64,000 nt of DNA from contig JASMTS010000012.1 of the NCBI GenBank assembly GCA_041694155.1, positions 1 to 64,000 on the forward strand, in the 5' to 3' direction. Source of the DNA: JAAZVM01 sp041694155. Its GTDB lineage: Bacteria; Patescibacteriota; Gracilibacteria; BD1-5; UBA6164. Positions 9,417 to 22,779 of the stretch are shown here, one piece after another. Below the pieces are notes generated by a model, which made no database searches, had not been told where the DNA came from, and saw only the letters and a list, made by a program, of their open reading frames with translations. Position numbers and translations under genes: made by a program. Position 1 is the first letter of the stretch, and the number at the start of each line of letters is the position of its first letter.

Positions 9417-11216
9417 ATGTCGTTTAGAAATATAGCAATTATTGCTCACGTTGACCACGGAAAAACTACTTTGGTTGATGAATTATTAAAAGCAGATGAT
9501 AATTTTGATACTAGAGTTGGTATTGAAGAAAGAGCCATGGACTCTAATGCTCAAGAACAAGAAAGAGGTATCACGATTTATTCAAAAAATACAGGTATCA
9601 ATTATAAAGGTAATAAAATTAATATAGTAGATACTCCAGGGCATGCTGACTTTGGTTCAGAAGTAGAAAGAGTACTTAGAACAGTTGACTCTGTTTGTTT
9701 GGTTGTTGATGCTTATGAAGGACCAATGCCACAAACTAAGTTTGTATTAAAAAAATCACTAGAACAAGGTCTACATCCTATAGTTGTAATAAACAAAATG
9801 GATAAACCTAGTGCTAGACCTGACTGGGTAATAGATCAATTATTTGATTTATTTGTTCAATTATGAGCAAATGATGAACAATGTGAACTATTAAATGAAC
9901 CAGTATATGCTATAGCTAGAGATGGTAAAGCATGGACTGATTCAAGTGAAGAAAAAGAAGATATTAGTGCTTTACTTGATTATATAATGAAAAAAGTACC
10001 AGAAGCAGCTAATGATTCTGAAAGTCCTTTCAAAATGCAAGTAGCAAACCTAGGTTTTGACAACTTTTTATGAAGACTTGGTATAGGTAGAATATATGAA
10101 TGAGTAGTAAAAATAGGGCAAGAAGTATTTGTTACTGATAATGAATGAGTAGAAAGAAAAGGTAAAATAACAGAAATATTAACTAATCAATGACTTGCAA
10201 AAGTAAAAGTAAAAGAAGCAAGTGCATGAGATATAGTAACTATAGCAGGTGTACCTGATATATTTGTTTGAGAAACTATATCATCAGTATCATGAGCTGA
10301 GCCAATGCCTGCCATAACTATAGATGAACCTACTCTAAAAATGGAATTCTTAGTAAATAATTCTCCATTTGCAGGTAGAGAAGGTAAATTTGTTACTTCT
10401 AGACAAATAAGAGATAGACTAGAAAAAGAATTAGAAACAAATGTTTGATTAAAAGTTAATTTTGAAGGTGAAAATTACGAAGTTTCTGGTAGATGAGAAT
10501 TACACTTATCTGTTCTTATAGAAACTATGAGAAGAGAATGATTTGAATTACAAGTTGGTGCTCCAATAGTAATTATGAAAGAAGAAAATGGACAAAAAAT
10601 GGAACCAATTGAAAAAGTATCAGTTACAGTTCCAGAAGGTGTAGAATGATCAGTTATTGCTGCACTAGGTAAAAGAAAATGAGAAATGATAAATATGATA
10701 CCTGAAAATGGTTTAGTTAATTTAGAATTCAAAGTTCCTACTAGATGATTACTAGGTTTCAAATCAGAATTTACTACTATGACAAAAGGTGAAGGTTTGA
10801 TATCAAGTGGTTTTGATGAATTTGCACCTTATAAATGAACAATAGAAAAAAGAGATAGAGGATCTATGATATCTATGGAAAATGGTAAAACAATGGCTTA
10901 TTCTCTTTTTAACTTACAAGATAGAGGTACAATATTTGTTGAACCTGCTACTGATATATATGAAGGTATGATTATTGGTGAATCAAACAAAGACCAAGAC
11001 TTAACAGTAAATGCTACAAAAAATAAAAAACTTACTAATGTTAGAGCATCTGGTAGTGATGAAGCATTAAAACTTACTCCACCAAAAATAATGACTTTGG
11101 AAGAAGCCATTGACTATATCTCTGAAGATGAATATGTGGAAGTAACTCCTGAAACTATAAGACTTAGAAAAAAATACTTAAAAGAAACTGATAGAAAAAG
11201 AAATAAAAAGGGATAA
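9417..11216 (+). CDS. typA: Ribosome-associated GTPase TypA/BipA
   Basis: 599 codons, the family's normal length. EF-G-like GTPase that acts on ribosomes under stress or cold. G1 AHVDHGKTT (about residues 10-18), switch I ERGITI, G3 DTPGHADFG and G4 NKMDKP are all present. Then come domain II, the domain III and V folds and the TypA-specific C-terminal domain, ending with RLRKKYLKETDRKRNKKG. TGA starts to appear only after residue about 149 (VQLGANDEQ) and is frequent from there, at conserved glycines such as the GRWE segment. Start chosen at the ATG that gives MSFRNIAIIAHVDHGKTT. Confidence 0.95.
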
Positions 11217-11218
11217 TA

Positions 11219-11249
11219 AAAAAAGAAGATTTTAAAAATCTTCTTTTTT
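11219..11249 (+). terminator. Bidirectional terminator between typA and dnaE
   Basis: Stem AAAAAGAAGATTTT with its complement, A-run and T-run on the two sides; lies between the convergent stop codons of typA (11216) and dnaE (11248). Confidence 0.85.
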
Positions 11250-14200
11250 ATTGCCATTTTTCAGTTATCCAGTTTTTCAAAGTTACCAAATCATTGATAC
11301 TAAGCTTAGTATCTATCTCCTGTCATTTCAAATTTATATATATTTTTGTATATCATGATTCTTGATTTGATAAAAATATTTTAAGATCATGCAAGTCTTG
11401 TTTTACAGCATTACTTGGTATATCTATAACAAATTTTTCTGGTAATTGACCTTCTGGCTCTTGCTTATTTGCAAATATTTTATTATCCAAGCTATCTTCA
11501 AAGTTTTCTTTTATAACACTACATTTATCATTATTTTTTGCATCCTGAATATCTTCCTCTTTTATTTCATTTAAATTGATATTTACATACCTTTTTGATT
11601 TATCAAAGAGCCCCATATCTTGAGCTTGTTCTCTTACCATAGATATGCTAGCTACTTTTATATCACGACTTCTAATAGATTTTCTTTTGTATTCAAAATT
11701 TATATCCAAACTACCATTTACTATAACTATTTTATCTATATCAAGTTTATCTTTGTATTTTTCAATATCTTTTGGAAAAATAACTACTTCAAAATCATAG
11801 TCAAATCATTCACATTTCAAAAACATCATTTGTTTACCAGTTTTTGTAACTATTTTTCTCAAGTCTACAACAACTCAAACTGCTTGTACTATTTCTTCAT
11901 TATTGTAGGCATTTGTCTTTTTTTTAGGTTTTTCATTAGAAGCATCCAATCACATTTCTATGTCTTCTTGTTCATATTTTTCAGGATTATTTTTTTTGTC
12001 TAGTTCTAATAATTCATCAAATCACATCTTTAGTTTCTTTGTTTTTTGACTTCTTCTAGCACAATATCTCTTCAATCAATCTAGAGCATGCCCAGAAACA
12101 GTAAATCATATCATTTCTTTTTCTCAAGCAAGTTTTTCTTCAAAACTAAATTCATCACATTTAACCAACTCCAATTTGTCTTCAAATTCACTAGAATTAT
12201 CAAAAAGTCATATTTGACTAGTTTCTTTTTGTTTTTCATCACGACGACAATACTTTATAATATCATCTATTGATTTATACATTTGTTTTCTAACTCCTAG
12301 CTCATCCATTGCTCATGACATAATAAGAGCTTCTAAAGATTTTTTATTTATTACCTCTTTTCAACAATACTCTATAAAATCTTCTAAGTTTTCAAACTTA
12401 CCTCAAGCTTCTTCTCTAGCTTGTATAATTCTATCAATTGGTCAATCTCATATTCATTTTATAGCTTTTAATCAAAACCTTATACTATTATCATCTATAT
12501 AGGTAAAATGTTTCAAAGATTCATTTACACTAGGAGGCAATACAGATATTCACTTTGATTCACATTCTCATACTTCAAGCACTATTCTATCCATATTTTC
12601 TTCATCTGAAACCATCAGGGCAGTTAAGAATTCTGTAGGGTAGTAAGCTTTTAAATATGCTGTTTGATAAGCAATAAAAGCATAACATGCGGCATGAGAC
12701 TTATTAAATGAATAGTTTGCAGCCGGCATTATCATTTCTGTATATATGTAGTTGGTAGTTTCTGGTTTGTATTGCTTATAAGAAGATCATTTTTCAATAA
12801 ATTCTTTTTTTAGTGCTTCTACTACATCCAGTTTTTTCTTTCAAACTCATCTTCTAAGAAGGTCTGCTTCTCAAAGACTAAATCATGCCATATATTGAAC
12901 TATAAACATCAATTGTTCTTGATAAACGGATATACCATAACTAACATCAAGTATTCATTTTAAGTCATGCTCTAGTTTTCTTTTTTCTTCTTGTATTTCT
13001 TCCTCACTATATCAAGCTTTTTCTAGTATTTCTCTAAGATCATCTGTTAAATATTTTAATTCTTTTCTTCAGTATTTAACATCAATATAAGTAGGAATAT
13101 AAGCCAATGGTCATGGTCTATAAAGAGATACCATCGCTATCAAATCTTCAAAACTATCAGGTCATAAGTCTTTTAGATATTTTCTCATACCATCAGATTC
13201 AAACTGAAAAACTCATGTAGTATCACCTGCAGCAAATACTTCAAATACTTTTGGGTCATTCAAGTCAACTCACAAAATATCAACATCTTCCTGCTTATTA
13301 GCTTTGATTATTTTTTGAGCTCTTTTTATAACTGTTAAGTTTCTTAGTCATAAAAAATCCATCTTTAAAAGACCTAAATCTTCCAAAGGGTTTGCACTAT
13401 ATTGTGTAACTACTGCTTCAGGATCTTTTGGAGGATGCTGCAATGCTGTAAAATTAGTCATTGACTCTGGTGCAATTATGACAGCACAGGCATGGACTCA
13501 TAATTGTCTAACATTTCATTCTATTTTTAAAGCATTATCTATTATCTCTTTATATTTGGGATTATTATCATAAGCTTCTTTAAACTCTATAGATTCTTCT
13601 AATGCTTTTATAAGTTTTGTTCCTGGTTTTTCTGGTATTAGTTTTGCTAATTCATTCATCTCAGAAAAAGGTATTCAGTATACTCTTCAGACATCTTTTA
13701 CTGCTGCTCTTGCTGCAAATGTTCAAAAAGTACAAATGTTTACTACCTTATCTGCTCAATACTTTTCACTACAATATTTTATAACTTTATCTCTGTCTGT
13801 ATCAGCAAAGTCAGTATCTATATCCGGCATCGAAACTCTAGCTGGATTTAAAAATCTTTCAAAAAGAAGTCAATATGGTAATGGATCAATATCAGTTATT
13901 CATGATAAATATGCCATCAAAGAACCAGCAGCTGATCATCTACCAGGTCAAACTGGGATATCATTATCTCTGGCCCAATTTATATAATCTGCAACTATCA
14001 AAAAGTAAGCATCAAATCACATTTCGTGAACTACTACCAGCTCATACTCTAATCTCTCTATTTTATCCTGTATATCTTTTGAAAAGGACTCTAAAATATC
14101 TATTTTTTCTTTTGAATAATAAGTTAGAGATAAATCTTTTAACTCTTCTGGGGATGTTTCTGTAAGTTTTTTATCTAAACTAGGTTTATCAAGTTTTTGT

Positions 14201-15258
14201 ACAAGTTTGAATATTACATCTCTTGATATTCATGCATTATATCTCCAATTAAGTCATTCAAATGATAAATATCTCAAATACCATTCATCACTAGTCAATT
14301 TTTTTACATAATATTCTTTTTCTCATCACTTATCCTCACTATAATAATCTCATTTTTCTACTTCTAGTGCCTCTTCGTATATTTTTTGATGCTCATCAGG
14401 TAAGTCAAATTTTGGTATCAATATACCTCATGTTTCAATTTTTATATCTATCATAGAAGCTATTTTTTGTGTATTTTCAATAGCTTCTGGTATAAATCAA
14501 AATAAGACTTCCATTTCTTCATGACTCAAAAATGAGTAATCTCAATTAACCATAGTTGGTCTGTCAGGATTTTCCAATTCATGTCATGTACCCAATGCCA
14601 TTATAACATCTTGAGTTTTTGCATCTGATTTATTTACATAAAAACAATTATTTGCTGCAACTACAGGTATATTATACTCTTTGTTTAATTCTATTAGTTT
14701 ATCTGTTATAAGTTTTTGTTTTGGTATATCATCATGATAAAGTAATTCAAGATAATAGTTTTCTTCTCAAAAAACATCTTGATACTCTTTTATTCTATCG
14801 ATGATTTCTCATTCATTTTTACCTGATAATATATAAAAAGGTATCTCTCAAGATATCGGTCAAGAAAGACAAACTATATCAAGATTTCAAACATTATTCT
14901 TTAAATCAACTATATCTTGAAAAGTTATATTTGGAGTTTTTCATGCATTTTCTAGAGATGCTTTTGTTGTAAGTGATATTATGTTTTGATATCAATCCAA
15001 TGACTTAGCAAGCAAAACTAGTTTGTGGTTTATACTAGAATCAATACTTGATTCTACATATATTTCAGTACCAAGTATAGGTTTTATTCAAGCTGATATA
15101 GCTTCTTTGTACAAATCATGACAACCATGTACATTGGAAGTATCAGTTATAGCTACTGCATCCATTCACATTTCTAGGGCTTTTGCTACATAGTCTTTTG
15201 GCTTTGGTAATCACTCCAATATAGAATAATGAGAATGGTTATGCAAATGTACAAACAT
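11248..15258 (-). CDS. dnaE: DNA polymerase III subunit alpha
   Basis: 1336 codons. Replicative polymerase of the C family. The N-terminal PHP domain starts MFVHLHNHSHYSILEGLPKP; the palm has GPGRGSAAGSLMAYL and the catalytic-Asp loop SMPDIDTDFAD; then come LRNLTVIKRAQKI, ADLLRRGVGKKK, the helix-hairpin-helix, an OB-like segment and a C-terminal region ending in KNWITEKWQ. Dozens of TGA codons are read through, nearly all at conserved glycines, for example in VGPGRGSAAGS. It is longer than E. coli DnaE (1160) because of the extended C-terminal part, which contains lysine/glutamate-rich insertions. It converges on typA. Confidence 0.95.
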
Positions 15259-15331
15259 CTAATCAAGTTATTAAAAAGTAATATATTTTTTGTCATTAAT
15301 TGTATTAAAAAATATTAAAAAAGCTATATTT

Positions 15332-15360
15332 TTGACCAAGAAAATTTTATGTGTTAAAAT
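15332..15360 (+). promoter_or_regulatory. Putative promoter for the 15394 gene
   Basis: TTGACC (15332-15337), 17-bp spacer, TAAAAT (15355-15360) preceded by TGT. ATG follows 33 nt downstream. Confidence 0.6.
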
Positions 15361-15393
15361 ATATAAAATTATATATAATTTAATAAAAATATT

Positions 15394-16176
15394 ATGAACG
15401 AAACACCTACTCCACTAGAACATAATAATGAAGAGTTACAAAATAACACAAATAAAGAAAGTATTCATATAGTAGAAGAATGATTTAATGACTTATGACA
15501 ATATGAAGTACAAAAAGAAGATTGAACAGAAACTCTTTATTCAATATTACAACAAACAATAAATAGAAATATCAATCTACAAGATAGAATGATATTTAGA
15601 AAAATAATGATGGATAATCTAGATCAATTTAATGCTATTAAAAAATGAGATATAATAGAAGTAAATCAGATAGATAATAACTCATTTGAAATAAGAGTAT
15701 GAGAAGAATACTATGTAATAAACTCTCTTAACGAAACATTTATAAAAATTGGTGAACAAAAAGAAATAAATGAATCTTTTGACCAATACGAACTTACACC
15801 AGAAGAAGTTGAAACATTAATAAATGCTATAGAAATAGAAACAAACAAAGCTCAAATATGAATGTTTGCATGAAAGATGGATACTTATACTATAAAAGTA
15901 TGAAACATGATAGAATGGCATCTACCTACTAATGCAGAACCAATAGATGTTATAGTTCCCGTAGATCCACAAAAAGTAGTAGAAAAAACAAAAGAAGTTA
16001 TGATGTGATGAAATATAGATCAAGTAAATGTAGGTGAATTAGTATCTGATAATCATGACAATGTAATAACTTCTGAAAATGCAGAAAGAGTATTAAAAGA
16101 ATTCAAATGATTTGTTACATCACTAATAGAATGAAAAAATTACGAAGTATATAGAACAATATCTAGTACTCACTAA
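15394..16176 (+). CDS. Acidic protein of unknown function
   Basis: Not recognised. 260 codons with about a dozen TGA-Gly codons. No signal peptide and no membrane segment; very acidic in the first third (MNETPTPLEHNNEE...). Two other stretches, LNETFIKIGEQKEI and KMDTYTIKVGNMIEWHLP, look like beta-strand-rich structure. The C-terminus ends YRTISSTH. It stands alone between divergent dnaE and convergent lysS with its own promoter and terminator, so it is a single-gene unit. Probably a cytoplasmic lineage-specific protein. Confidence 0.7.
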
Positions 16177-16212
16177 AAAAAGAAGAAAACTTATAAGTTT
16201 TCTTCTTTTTTT
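16177..16212 (+). terminator. Bidirectional terminator between the 15394 gene and lysS
   Basis: Long stem of AAAAAGAAGAAAACTT and its complement with a 3-nt loop. The arms include the lysS stop codon at 16191. Confidence 0.85.
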
Positions 16213-17795
16213 TCTTCAATTGTATTGTTATTTGATTTCATAAGTGGAAAAAGAGTAACATCTCTTAGATTTTCTTGTCATGTTAAAAGAGAAAAAACTC
16301 TTTCTATTCACATACCCCAACCTGACTGGCATGGCATACCATACTCCATAGCAAGAACAAAATCATCATCTGGACTAGTAGCTTCTTCATCTCATTTTTC
16401 TACAGCACCTGATTGTTCTTCAAAATTGGCTGACTGAATTTGAGGATCAACTAATTCAGAGTATGCTTTTATTATTTCCCAACCATTAACAACTACTTGA
16501 AATTGTTCAACAATAGAAGGATTTTCATCACTTTGTCTAGCTAAAGGTTGCATTGTTTTTGGATAATTGTAAACAAATGCAGGTCATACGATACTAGGTC
16601 TTAATACCTTCTTGAATAAATAATCTATCAAAGTTGGAACTAACATATTATCCATTCATTCAAAGCTAATTCAAGCATCTTTAATATCTTTTATAAGCTC
16701 TTTTTCATCTCATGATTTATATTTAGAAACATCTATTCATGAAGCTTCTTTTACTCACTCTACATAATCAATTTTTTGCCAAGGAGTTTGAAAATTTACT
16801 AACTTTTCATTTCAGTTTTTGTCTTTTATCTTGATTTCTTTTGACAATTCTGGCATTTTTTCAAAAACAAAATCAAACATTTGTTCAGTAAATGACATAT
16901 TATCTTCAAAATTCCACCAAGCAGAATAATGCTCTATAGCAGAGAACTCTTGCATATGAGAAGGGTCACTTCATTCATTTCTAAAGTTTCTTGTAAATTC
17001 TACTACTTTTTCAAACCTACCTACAGTAGCTTTTTTTAATGCAGTTTCAGGAGAAATTCTCAAATAAAAATCTTCATCAAAATCGTTATGATGAGTAACA
17101 AAAGGAGATGCAGCAGCTCAAGAAGCAGCATTACCTAACACTGGAGTTTCTATTTCTATAAAACTATTATCAAAATAGAAATCTCTTAGAGTTTTTATAA
17201 ATTTACTTCTAAGTATAAATCTATTATAGCTATCATCATTCATAACTAAATCTAAGTACCTTTGTCTATAGATAGTTTCTATATCTTGTACTCAGTGGAA
17301 CTTTTCAGGCAATGGTCTCAAGGCTTTTGACAATATTTGAAACTCATTAACAAAAATAGTTAATTCTCAATGTTTAGTCAAAAACAAATCACCTTTAACA
17401 CCTATATAATCTCATACTTGGCAAAACTTTTCAGCTATTTTGAAAGCAGTTTTTTCTTCTCATCCAATATTTACTAAATCAACTAATTCTTTTCATGTAT
17501 TGAAAATTACCTTATCTCTAGAAAAACAAAGTTGGATATCTCAAGTATTATCTCTAAGTTTTGCAAAAAGAAGTTTTCACATTCATCTACTTGAAACTAC
17601 TCTTCAAGCTGTTTGAAAAGTATTAGAACTTCAATTTTCCATAAGAGTTTTTGAATCCAAAATACTTGATTCATGTTTTCTTATAAAATCTATATTTTGT
17701 TTTCATCTATAATTATTTGCATAACAAATAACTCAAGCTTCTTTTAAATCGTTAATTTTTTTTAATCTATCAAGACTTTCCTTTCCGTAATCCAT
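16191..17795 (-). CDS. lysS: Lysyl-tRNA synthetase, class II
   Basis: 534 codons. Charges tRNA-Lys. The N-terminal OB anticodon domain (about residues 55-160) is followed by the class II catalytic core. IYRQRYLDLVMNDD and IEIETPVLG mark motif 1, FTRNFRNEGSDPSHMQEFSAIEHY motif 2, and the C-terminal GMPCQSGWGMGIERVFSLL with LRDVTLFPLMK motif 3. WEIIKAYSELVDP is also typical of LysS. The protein ends in a short lysine/glutamate tail whose codons form part of the terminator. AspS and AsnS are excluded by the Lys-type motif 2 and 3 sequences. Confidence 0.93.
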
Positions 17796-17954
17796 TTATT
17801 AATAGTTATTATTAAATATATTTTACATTTATTTATAACTATTTTTATTCAAAAAACAAGCCAAAACATGTGCTTTTTAATAATAAAATAATATTTAAAT
17901 AAGTAAGTATAAAAATGTCAATCTAATATAGTTTAAATATAAAAATAAATATGT

Positions 17955-17960
17955 TAAAAT
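17955..17960 (+). promoter_or_regulatory. Putative -10 element of the type IV secretion-like operon
   Basis: TATGTTAAAAT with TAAAAT at 17955-17960, 32 nt before the ATG; the matching -35 (TTTAAA at 17932) is weak. The same TATGTTAAAATAAT string recurs before the next gene. Confidence 0.4.
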
Positions 17961-17991
17961 AATTGTAAAATAGCTATTAATAAAAAAACAA

Positions 17992-20787
17992 ATGAGAAAA
18001 ATAATTTTTTTCATAATCTGATACCTACTATTTATACAAGATACTTTTGCTAGAGTATTAACTACTAGCTGACAAAGTCAAACACAAACAAAGCAACAAG
18101 AAGAGTGATGATCAATGACAGATGGTACATTTTTAGATATTACTGATGGTTGATTATTCTATGATTTGGCTGCCTTTATTATTCTTTTGATATGAGCTTT
18201 TATAGGTCTTATTCTTATAAGAAAGTTTTTTGGTTTGATGTTTGAGCTTTATTATGCAAAAAACCTTAGGTATTTAAAAGTTACTCTTCCTAGAGCTGAC
18301 TCAAAGATGGATAAAGAAAAAGAAACAAAAAAAGACTTCAAAGAAAAAATATGAATAATGAGCATGTTTTATAAAGCAATACACAAACTTAGTGAAGCAT
18401 GATTACATGACACATTGCTTAACTTCATATTTTGACACTCAAAAATATCACTAGAACTGGTTTATGATAAATGACAAGTTCACTTTTATATTGTCACTTT
18501 CAAGAACTATGTAAATCTAATTAGTCAGCACTTAACATCTAACTATAATGATGCTGAAATAATAGTTATAGATCCAAAACAAGGTTGATATGTAAACCTA
18601 AAAGAAAAATGATACAAGATGAGAGCAGCATCACTTTGAAAAGAAAATGATGATGTTTATCCAATAAAAATATTCAAATACTTAGAAGATGATCCTATAA
18701 ACAACTTTACTAATGTGTTTGGTTGACTAGAAAAAGATGATAAGGCAGTATTTCAAGTAGTTATCAAACCTGAATCATCTAGATATAATAACAAAGCATT
18801 AAAAGCTGCTAGATTAGTAGCAAAGTGAAAATATAAAAAATGAAGAAAATGACTACTTTGATTTCTGAGTTTTTTACGGAACCCTATAGTGGGTTTGGTT
18901 GATGGACCTGATGATATGATATCATGAAATAATGCTCCATGAGCAAGTGAATGAGATGCATATAAAATATTTAACCAAGCAGAAACTGAAGCACAAAAAA
19001 CTATGTGAGAAACTTCAGCACAACCTACTTTTAAATCTTCGATTAGAGTTATAGTATCCAGCAAACAAAAACAAAGCAGTGAAGAATGAGTGCATGCCAT
19101 AGTAGCTGCAGCATCAATGTTTACCGATGAATATAACAATGCTCTTGATAATCCTCAAATACTAGAAGATGCATTTCCTTGGTTTTTTACTCCTGTTAGA
19201 TATTTTGCCTTTAAAAATAAGTTAGTTTGATTTTTACAAAATAAATCACGGTTTGCAGCAGATGAAATATCAACATTGTATCACTTACCAGATATTACAT
19301 ATAATAGATCGTCAATTATTAGTTGGTTAGATTACAAAAAATTACCAACACCTCATAACCTAAAAACACCTAGTGAAAAAACTATACTAGAAGAAAAAGA
19401 TGAAAAATGAAATGTTATACAAAAACATAGACACTTATGAGGTTTCCCTGTCTATAAAGACTGAGTAATATTATGATGGAATGAATACAGAAACAAGAAA
19501 ACACCTGTCTATTTTGCTAGAAAAGATAGAGGTAGACACCATTATGTAATTTGAAAATCATGAGGTTGAAAATCAGTATTTATATGATATTTAGCTAGAC
19601 AAGATGTCCGGAATGGAGATTGAGTTTGTGTAATTGATCCACATGGTGACTTAGTCGAAGATGTATTATCATTTACTCCAAAAGAAAGAGCAAAAGATGT
19701 AGTAGTTTTTGATCCTAGTGATACAGAAAGACCTATGTGACTAAATATGCTAGAGGTAATATCTACAGATCCAGATATGAGAAAAAGAGAAATGGATAGA
19801 GCTGCAATGGATGCAACAGAAATATTTATAAAGATATTTGGTGATGAGATATTTGGTCCTAGATTACAACACTATTTCAGAAACTGATGTTTGACATTGA
19901 TGGAAGATGTAGAAGATTGATGAACTCTTATTGATGTACCTAGATTGTTTGTAGATGATGCTTTTATGAAATACAAAGTGTCAAAAGTAAAAAATCCTGT
20001 GGTTAGATCATTTTGGGATCATGAATATGCTAATACTTGAGAAAGAGAGAAACAAGAAATGATACCTTATTTCTCTTCTAAATTTTGACCTTTTATAACA
20101 AATACTACTATAAGAAATATTATATGACAACCAAAGTCAGCTTTCAATGTTAGACAGATGATGGACAATCAAAAAATACTTCTTGTTAACCTTTCAAAAG
20201 GTAAAATATGAGCACTAAATGCACAATTATTAGGTCTAATATTTGTATCTAAAGTTAATATGGCTGCCATGTCTAGAGCAGATATGCCAGAATCAGAAAG
20301 AAAAGATTTTTACATGTATGTAGATGAGTTTCAAAACTTTGCTACAGAAACATTTGGTGAAATACTATCTGAGGCCAGAAAATATCATCTTGCCCTTATA
20401 ATGGCTCACCAATATATTGCACAAATATGAAGTGGTTCATGACAAAATTGAGACAAACCTAGTATTAAAGATGCAGTATTTGGTAATGCTTGAACTATAA
20501 TGAGTTTTAAAGTTGGTGCTGATGATGCAGAATATATGGAAAAAGAATATGCTCCTTTATTATCTCAACAAGACATAATAAGTATTGCAAACTTTACAGC
20601 ATACTGTAAATTGAATATAGACAATGCTTCTACTAGGCCATTTGATTTTAAAACAATATGGGATAATAATTATAAAAATGAAAAAATAGCAGAAATAGTG
20701 AAAGAATACTCTAGAAAAAAATATGGTAGAAAGAAAAAATATGTAGATATGGAAATAGAAGCCAGACTATGAATTGATCCACAATAA
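17992..20787 (+). CDS. VirD4/HerA-like conjugation ATPase
   Basis: 931 codons. Membrane-anchored ATPase of the type IV secretion coupling/HerA superfamily. Residues 1-20 form a signal-like segment, and about 45-70 a transmembrane helix (AAFIILLIGAFIGLILI). A long N-terminal domain of about 500 residues precedes the motor. Walker A is VIGKSGGGKSV (Gly codons at 19552-19569; three of its glycines are TGA). VCVIDPHGDLVEDV follows, then the C-terminal FYMYVDEFQNFATETFGEILSEARKY carrying Walker B, and MAHQYIAQI. A CGG codon at 19609-19611 aligns with the conserved Arg of the ...RxGxGVxVIDPHGD segment. First gene of a run with three multi-pass membrane proteins; it likely energises export of DNA, protein or pilin. 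Confidence 0.85.
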
Positions 20788-20819
20788 AAAGTAAGTACTA
20801 AAAAAGTACTTACTTTTTT
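20786..20819 (+). terminator. Terminator after the VirD4-like ATPase
   Basis: Fourteen-bp stem AAAAAGTAAGTACT/AGTACTTACTTTTT overlapping the stop codon, T-run after. Confidence 0.85.
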
Positions 20820-20846
20820 GTTAAATAGTAAAAAATATGTTAAAAT
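20818..20846 (+). promoter_or_regulatory. Promoter of the three-gene membrane operon
   Basis: TTGTTA (20818-20823), 17-bp spacer, TAAAAT (20841-20846) within TATGTTAAAATAAT. The -35 uses the end of the preceding terminator's T-run. Confidence 0.55.
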
Positions 20847-20875
20847 AATATCAAATATTAAATAAATAATAATTT

Positions 20876-21850
20876 ATGAAAAAAATATTATTGGTACTAG
20901 TTATGATAATAACTATTTTATCAGCCTGAATATCAACTACTCATGCAGTAAATTCAGCACCAAATGCAAATGATATAGAGATATGAAATCCTGACGCATG
21001 AAATTCTACTAATAATCAGTTTTTAGACAAATTAAAAAATGATTCTGACATAGAAATATGAAATGAATGAGAAAAATCAATAGTAGAGTTTTTGTATACT
21101 ATAGCAAAAGATCTAAAAACTATAATATACATAGTATCTGGTATATATTTTCTTATAATAACACTAAAACTTATTATATCTAATAATACTGATGAAGAAG
21201 TATCAAAATTTAAAAAGTGAGTTATATGGATAACTATATGAATAGTTTTGATGCAAATAGTATATTTTTTCGTAGAAATATTATATGCTCAAGAGGTATG
21301 AGCTAGTCTAGCAAGAAGTCTTACAGAAAATCTTATACAGCCTATAATAAAAATACTAGAAACTGCTGCTTCATTTTTCTTTTTACTTATAGCTATATAT
21401 GCTTTTTATAGAATAGTAACAGCTAATTGAAATGATGACAAGGTAAAAGAATGAAAAATGACTATAGTATATTGATTGATATGATTCATAGTTATAAAAT
21501 TATCAAAAGACTTAGTTTATGCTTCATATTGAAGAATAGCATGTAACGACTGAACATTGTTATGAATATTTGATATAAATTGAAATAGTTGTGTAGCAGA
21601 TAACCAATTATCATGAATATGAAATATAATTGTTCAAATTATAAACTGGGCTAACAGCTTTATATGAATAATTGTTATACTAATGATAATATATGCTTGA
21701 ATACAAGTTTTATTCTCTTGATGAGATGAAGAAAAACTTACAAAGGCAAAAAAATCTATTATCTATATAACTATATGAATAGCATTACTAGTATTAAACT
21801 ATTTCATATTAACATTCTTTATAAGACCTGAAGTACAAATAACTATATAA
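20876..21850 (+). CDS. Multi-pass membrane protein, type IV secretion-like
   Basis: 324 codons, many TGA-Gly. Signal peptide (MKKILLVLVMIITILSAGISTTHA) followed by about six hydrophobic helices. The pattern 'hydrophobic helix - polar GNDDxKVxxGK loop - hydrophobic helix' occurs three times (near KKGVIWITIGIV, KEGKMTIVYGLIGF and TKAKKSIIYITIGIA). This is the layout of TrbC/VirB2-like inner-membrane proteins, here apparently in tandem. Next gene starts 11 bp after the stop. Role in a secretion or pilus channel is inferred from this pattern and from the ATPase upstream. Confidence 0.7.
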
Positions 21851-21861
21851 AATAAAATAAT

Positions 21862-22779
21862 ATGAATAAAATAACAAGAATAATATCCTTAATAATCATA
21901 TTAATCGTTTCATCATATTCTATTGTAATGTGAGCTAATATTGAATGATTATGACAAGATGTAACACAAACATCAGATTCTGACACATCTATACAGATAT
22001 CTTGAACAGATTCTACAAGCATATCATCTACCGTTGAAAATGTATGATTAAACTTATTAACAAAAGTTAAATATATATTTTCATGAGTGTTATTAATATT
22101 TTTGGTATATGCATGAGCACAAATGATTATGTCTATGTGAAGCGATGAAGATGCTTTATCAAAATCAAAAAGAACAATATGGTATTCTATGATATGATTG
22201 GTATTTATAAATATGCCTGGTACATTATATGAAGCTCTTAATTGAAATAGAACTAACTGAGCATGATGAATATCCGGTTCTTGGGCAAATGAATTGAATA
22301 ACACATCACAAAATTTATTTATAAATCTTGATGTATTTGCAGAAACATTAAATGATCATATAATCAAGTTTATACAAATACTTTTAGTTTCTGTTGCAGT
22401 ATTAGTTATAATAATAGCATGATTAAAAATAATTACTGCTAGATGAAGAGAAGAGCAAGTAACTGAATCAAAAAGCAAAATACTATGGTCAGTAGTAGGT
22501 CTAATATTTGTATGATTTATAGAAGCTTGGCAAAAATTTGCATATGGTTGAGAAATAAGTGATTGAAAAGATATTTTTGAAACAATTGCAAATTTATTGC
22601 TATTTCTAGCTGCACCTATAGCAATATTTTTCTTAACACTAGCATGATATTATTATATAACAGCCAACTGAGATGAAGATAAAGTAAAAAAATGAAAGAG
22701 TATTGTTATAAATGTAGTACTATGAACAGTAATTTTACTTTTATCATACATATTTTTAAATGACTTAATCACATTATAA
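21862..22779 (+). CDS. Multi-pass membrane protein, TrbC/VirB2-like repeats
   Basis: 305 codons. Signal peptide (MNKITRIISLIIILIVSSYS) then four or more helices. It carries the same module as its neighbours: GSDEDALSKSKRTIWYSMIGLVFIN, REEQVTESKSKILWSVVGLIFVG and DEDKVKKGKSIVINVVLGTVI, each a polar kink joining two helices. Its TAA stop overlaps the ATG of the next gene (TAATG), so translation is coupled. Probably a paralogue of the 20876 gene; likely subunit of a membrane channel. Confidence 0.7.

Noticed and set aside
8796..9871. Reading TGA as tryptophan (code 4) as in mycoplasmas
   Set aside because: TGA positions in SSB, TypA, EF-Tu and P-loops are conserved glycines, and TGG is used normally for Trp.
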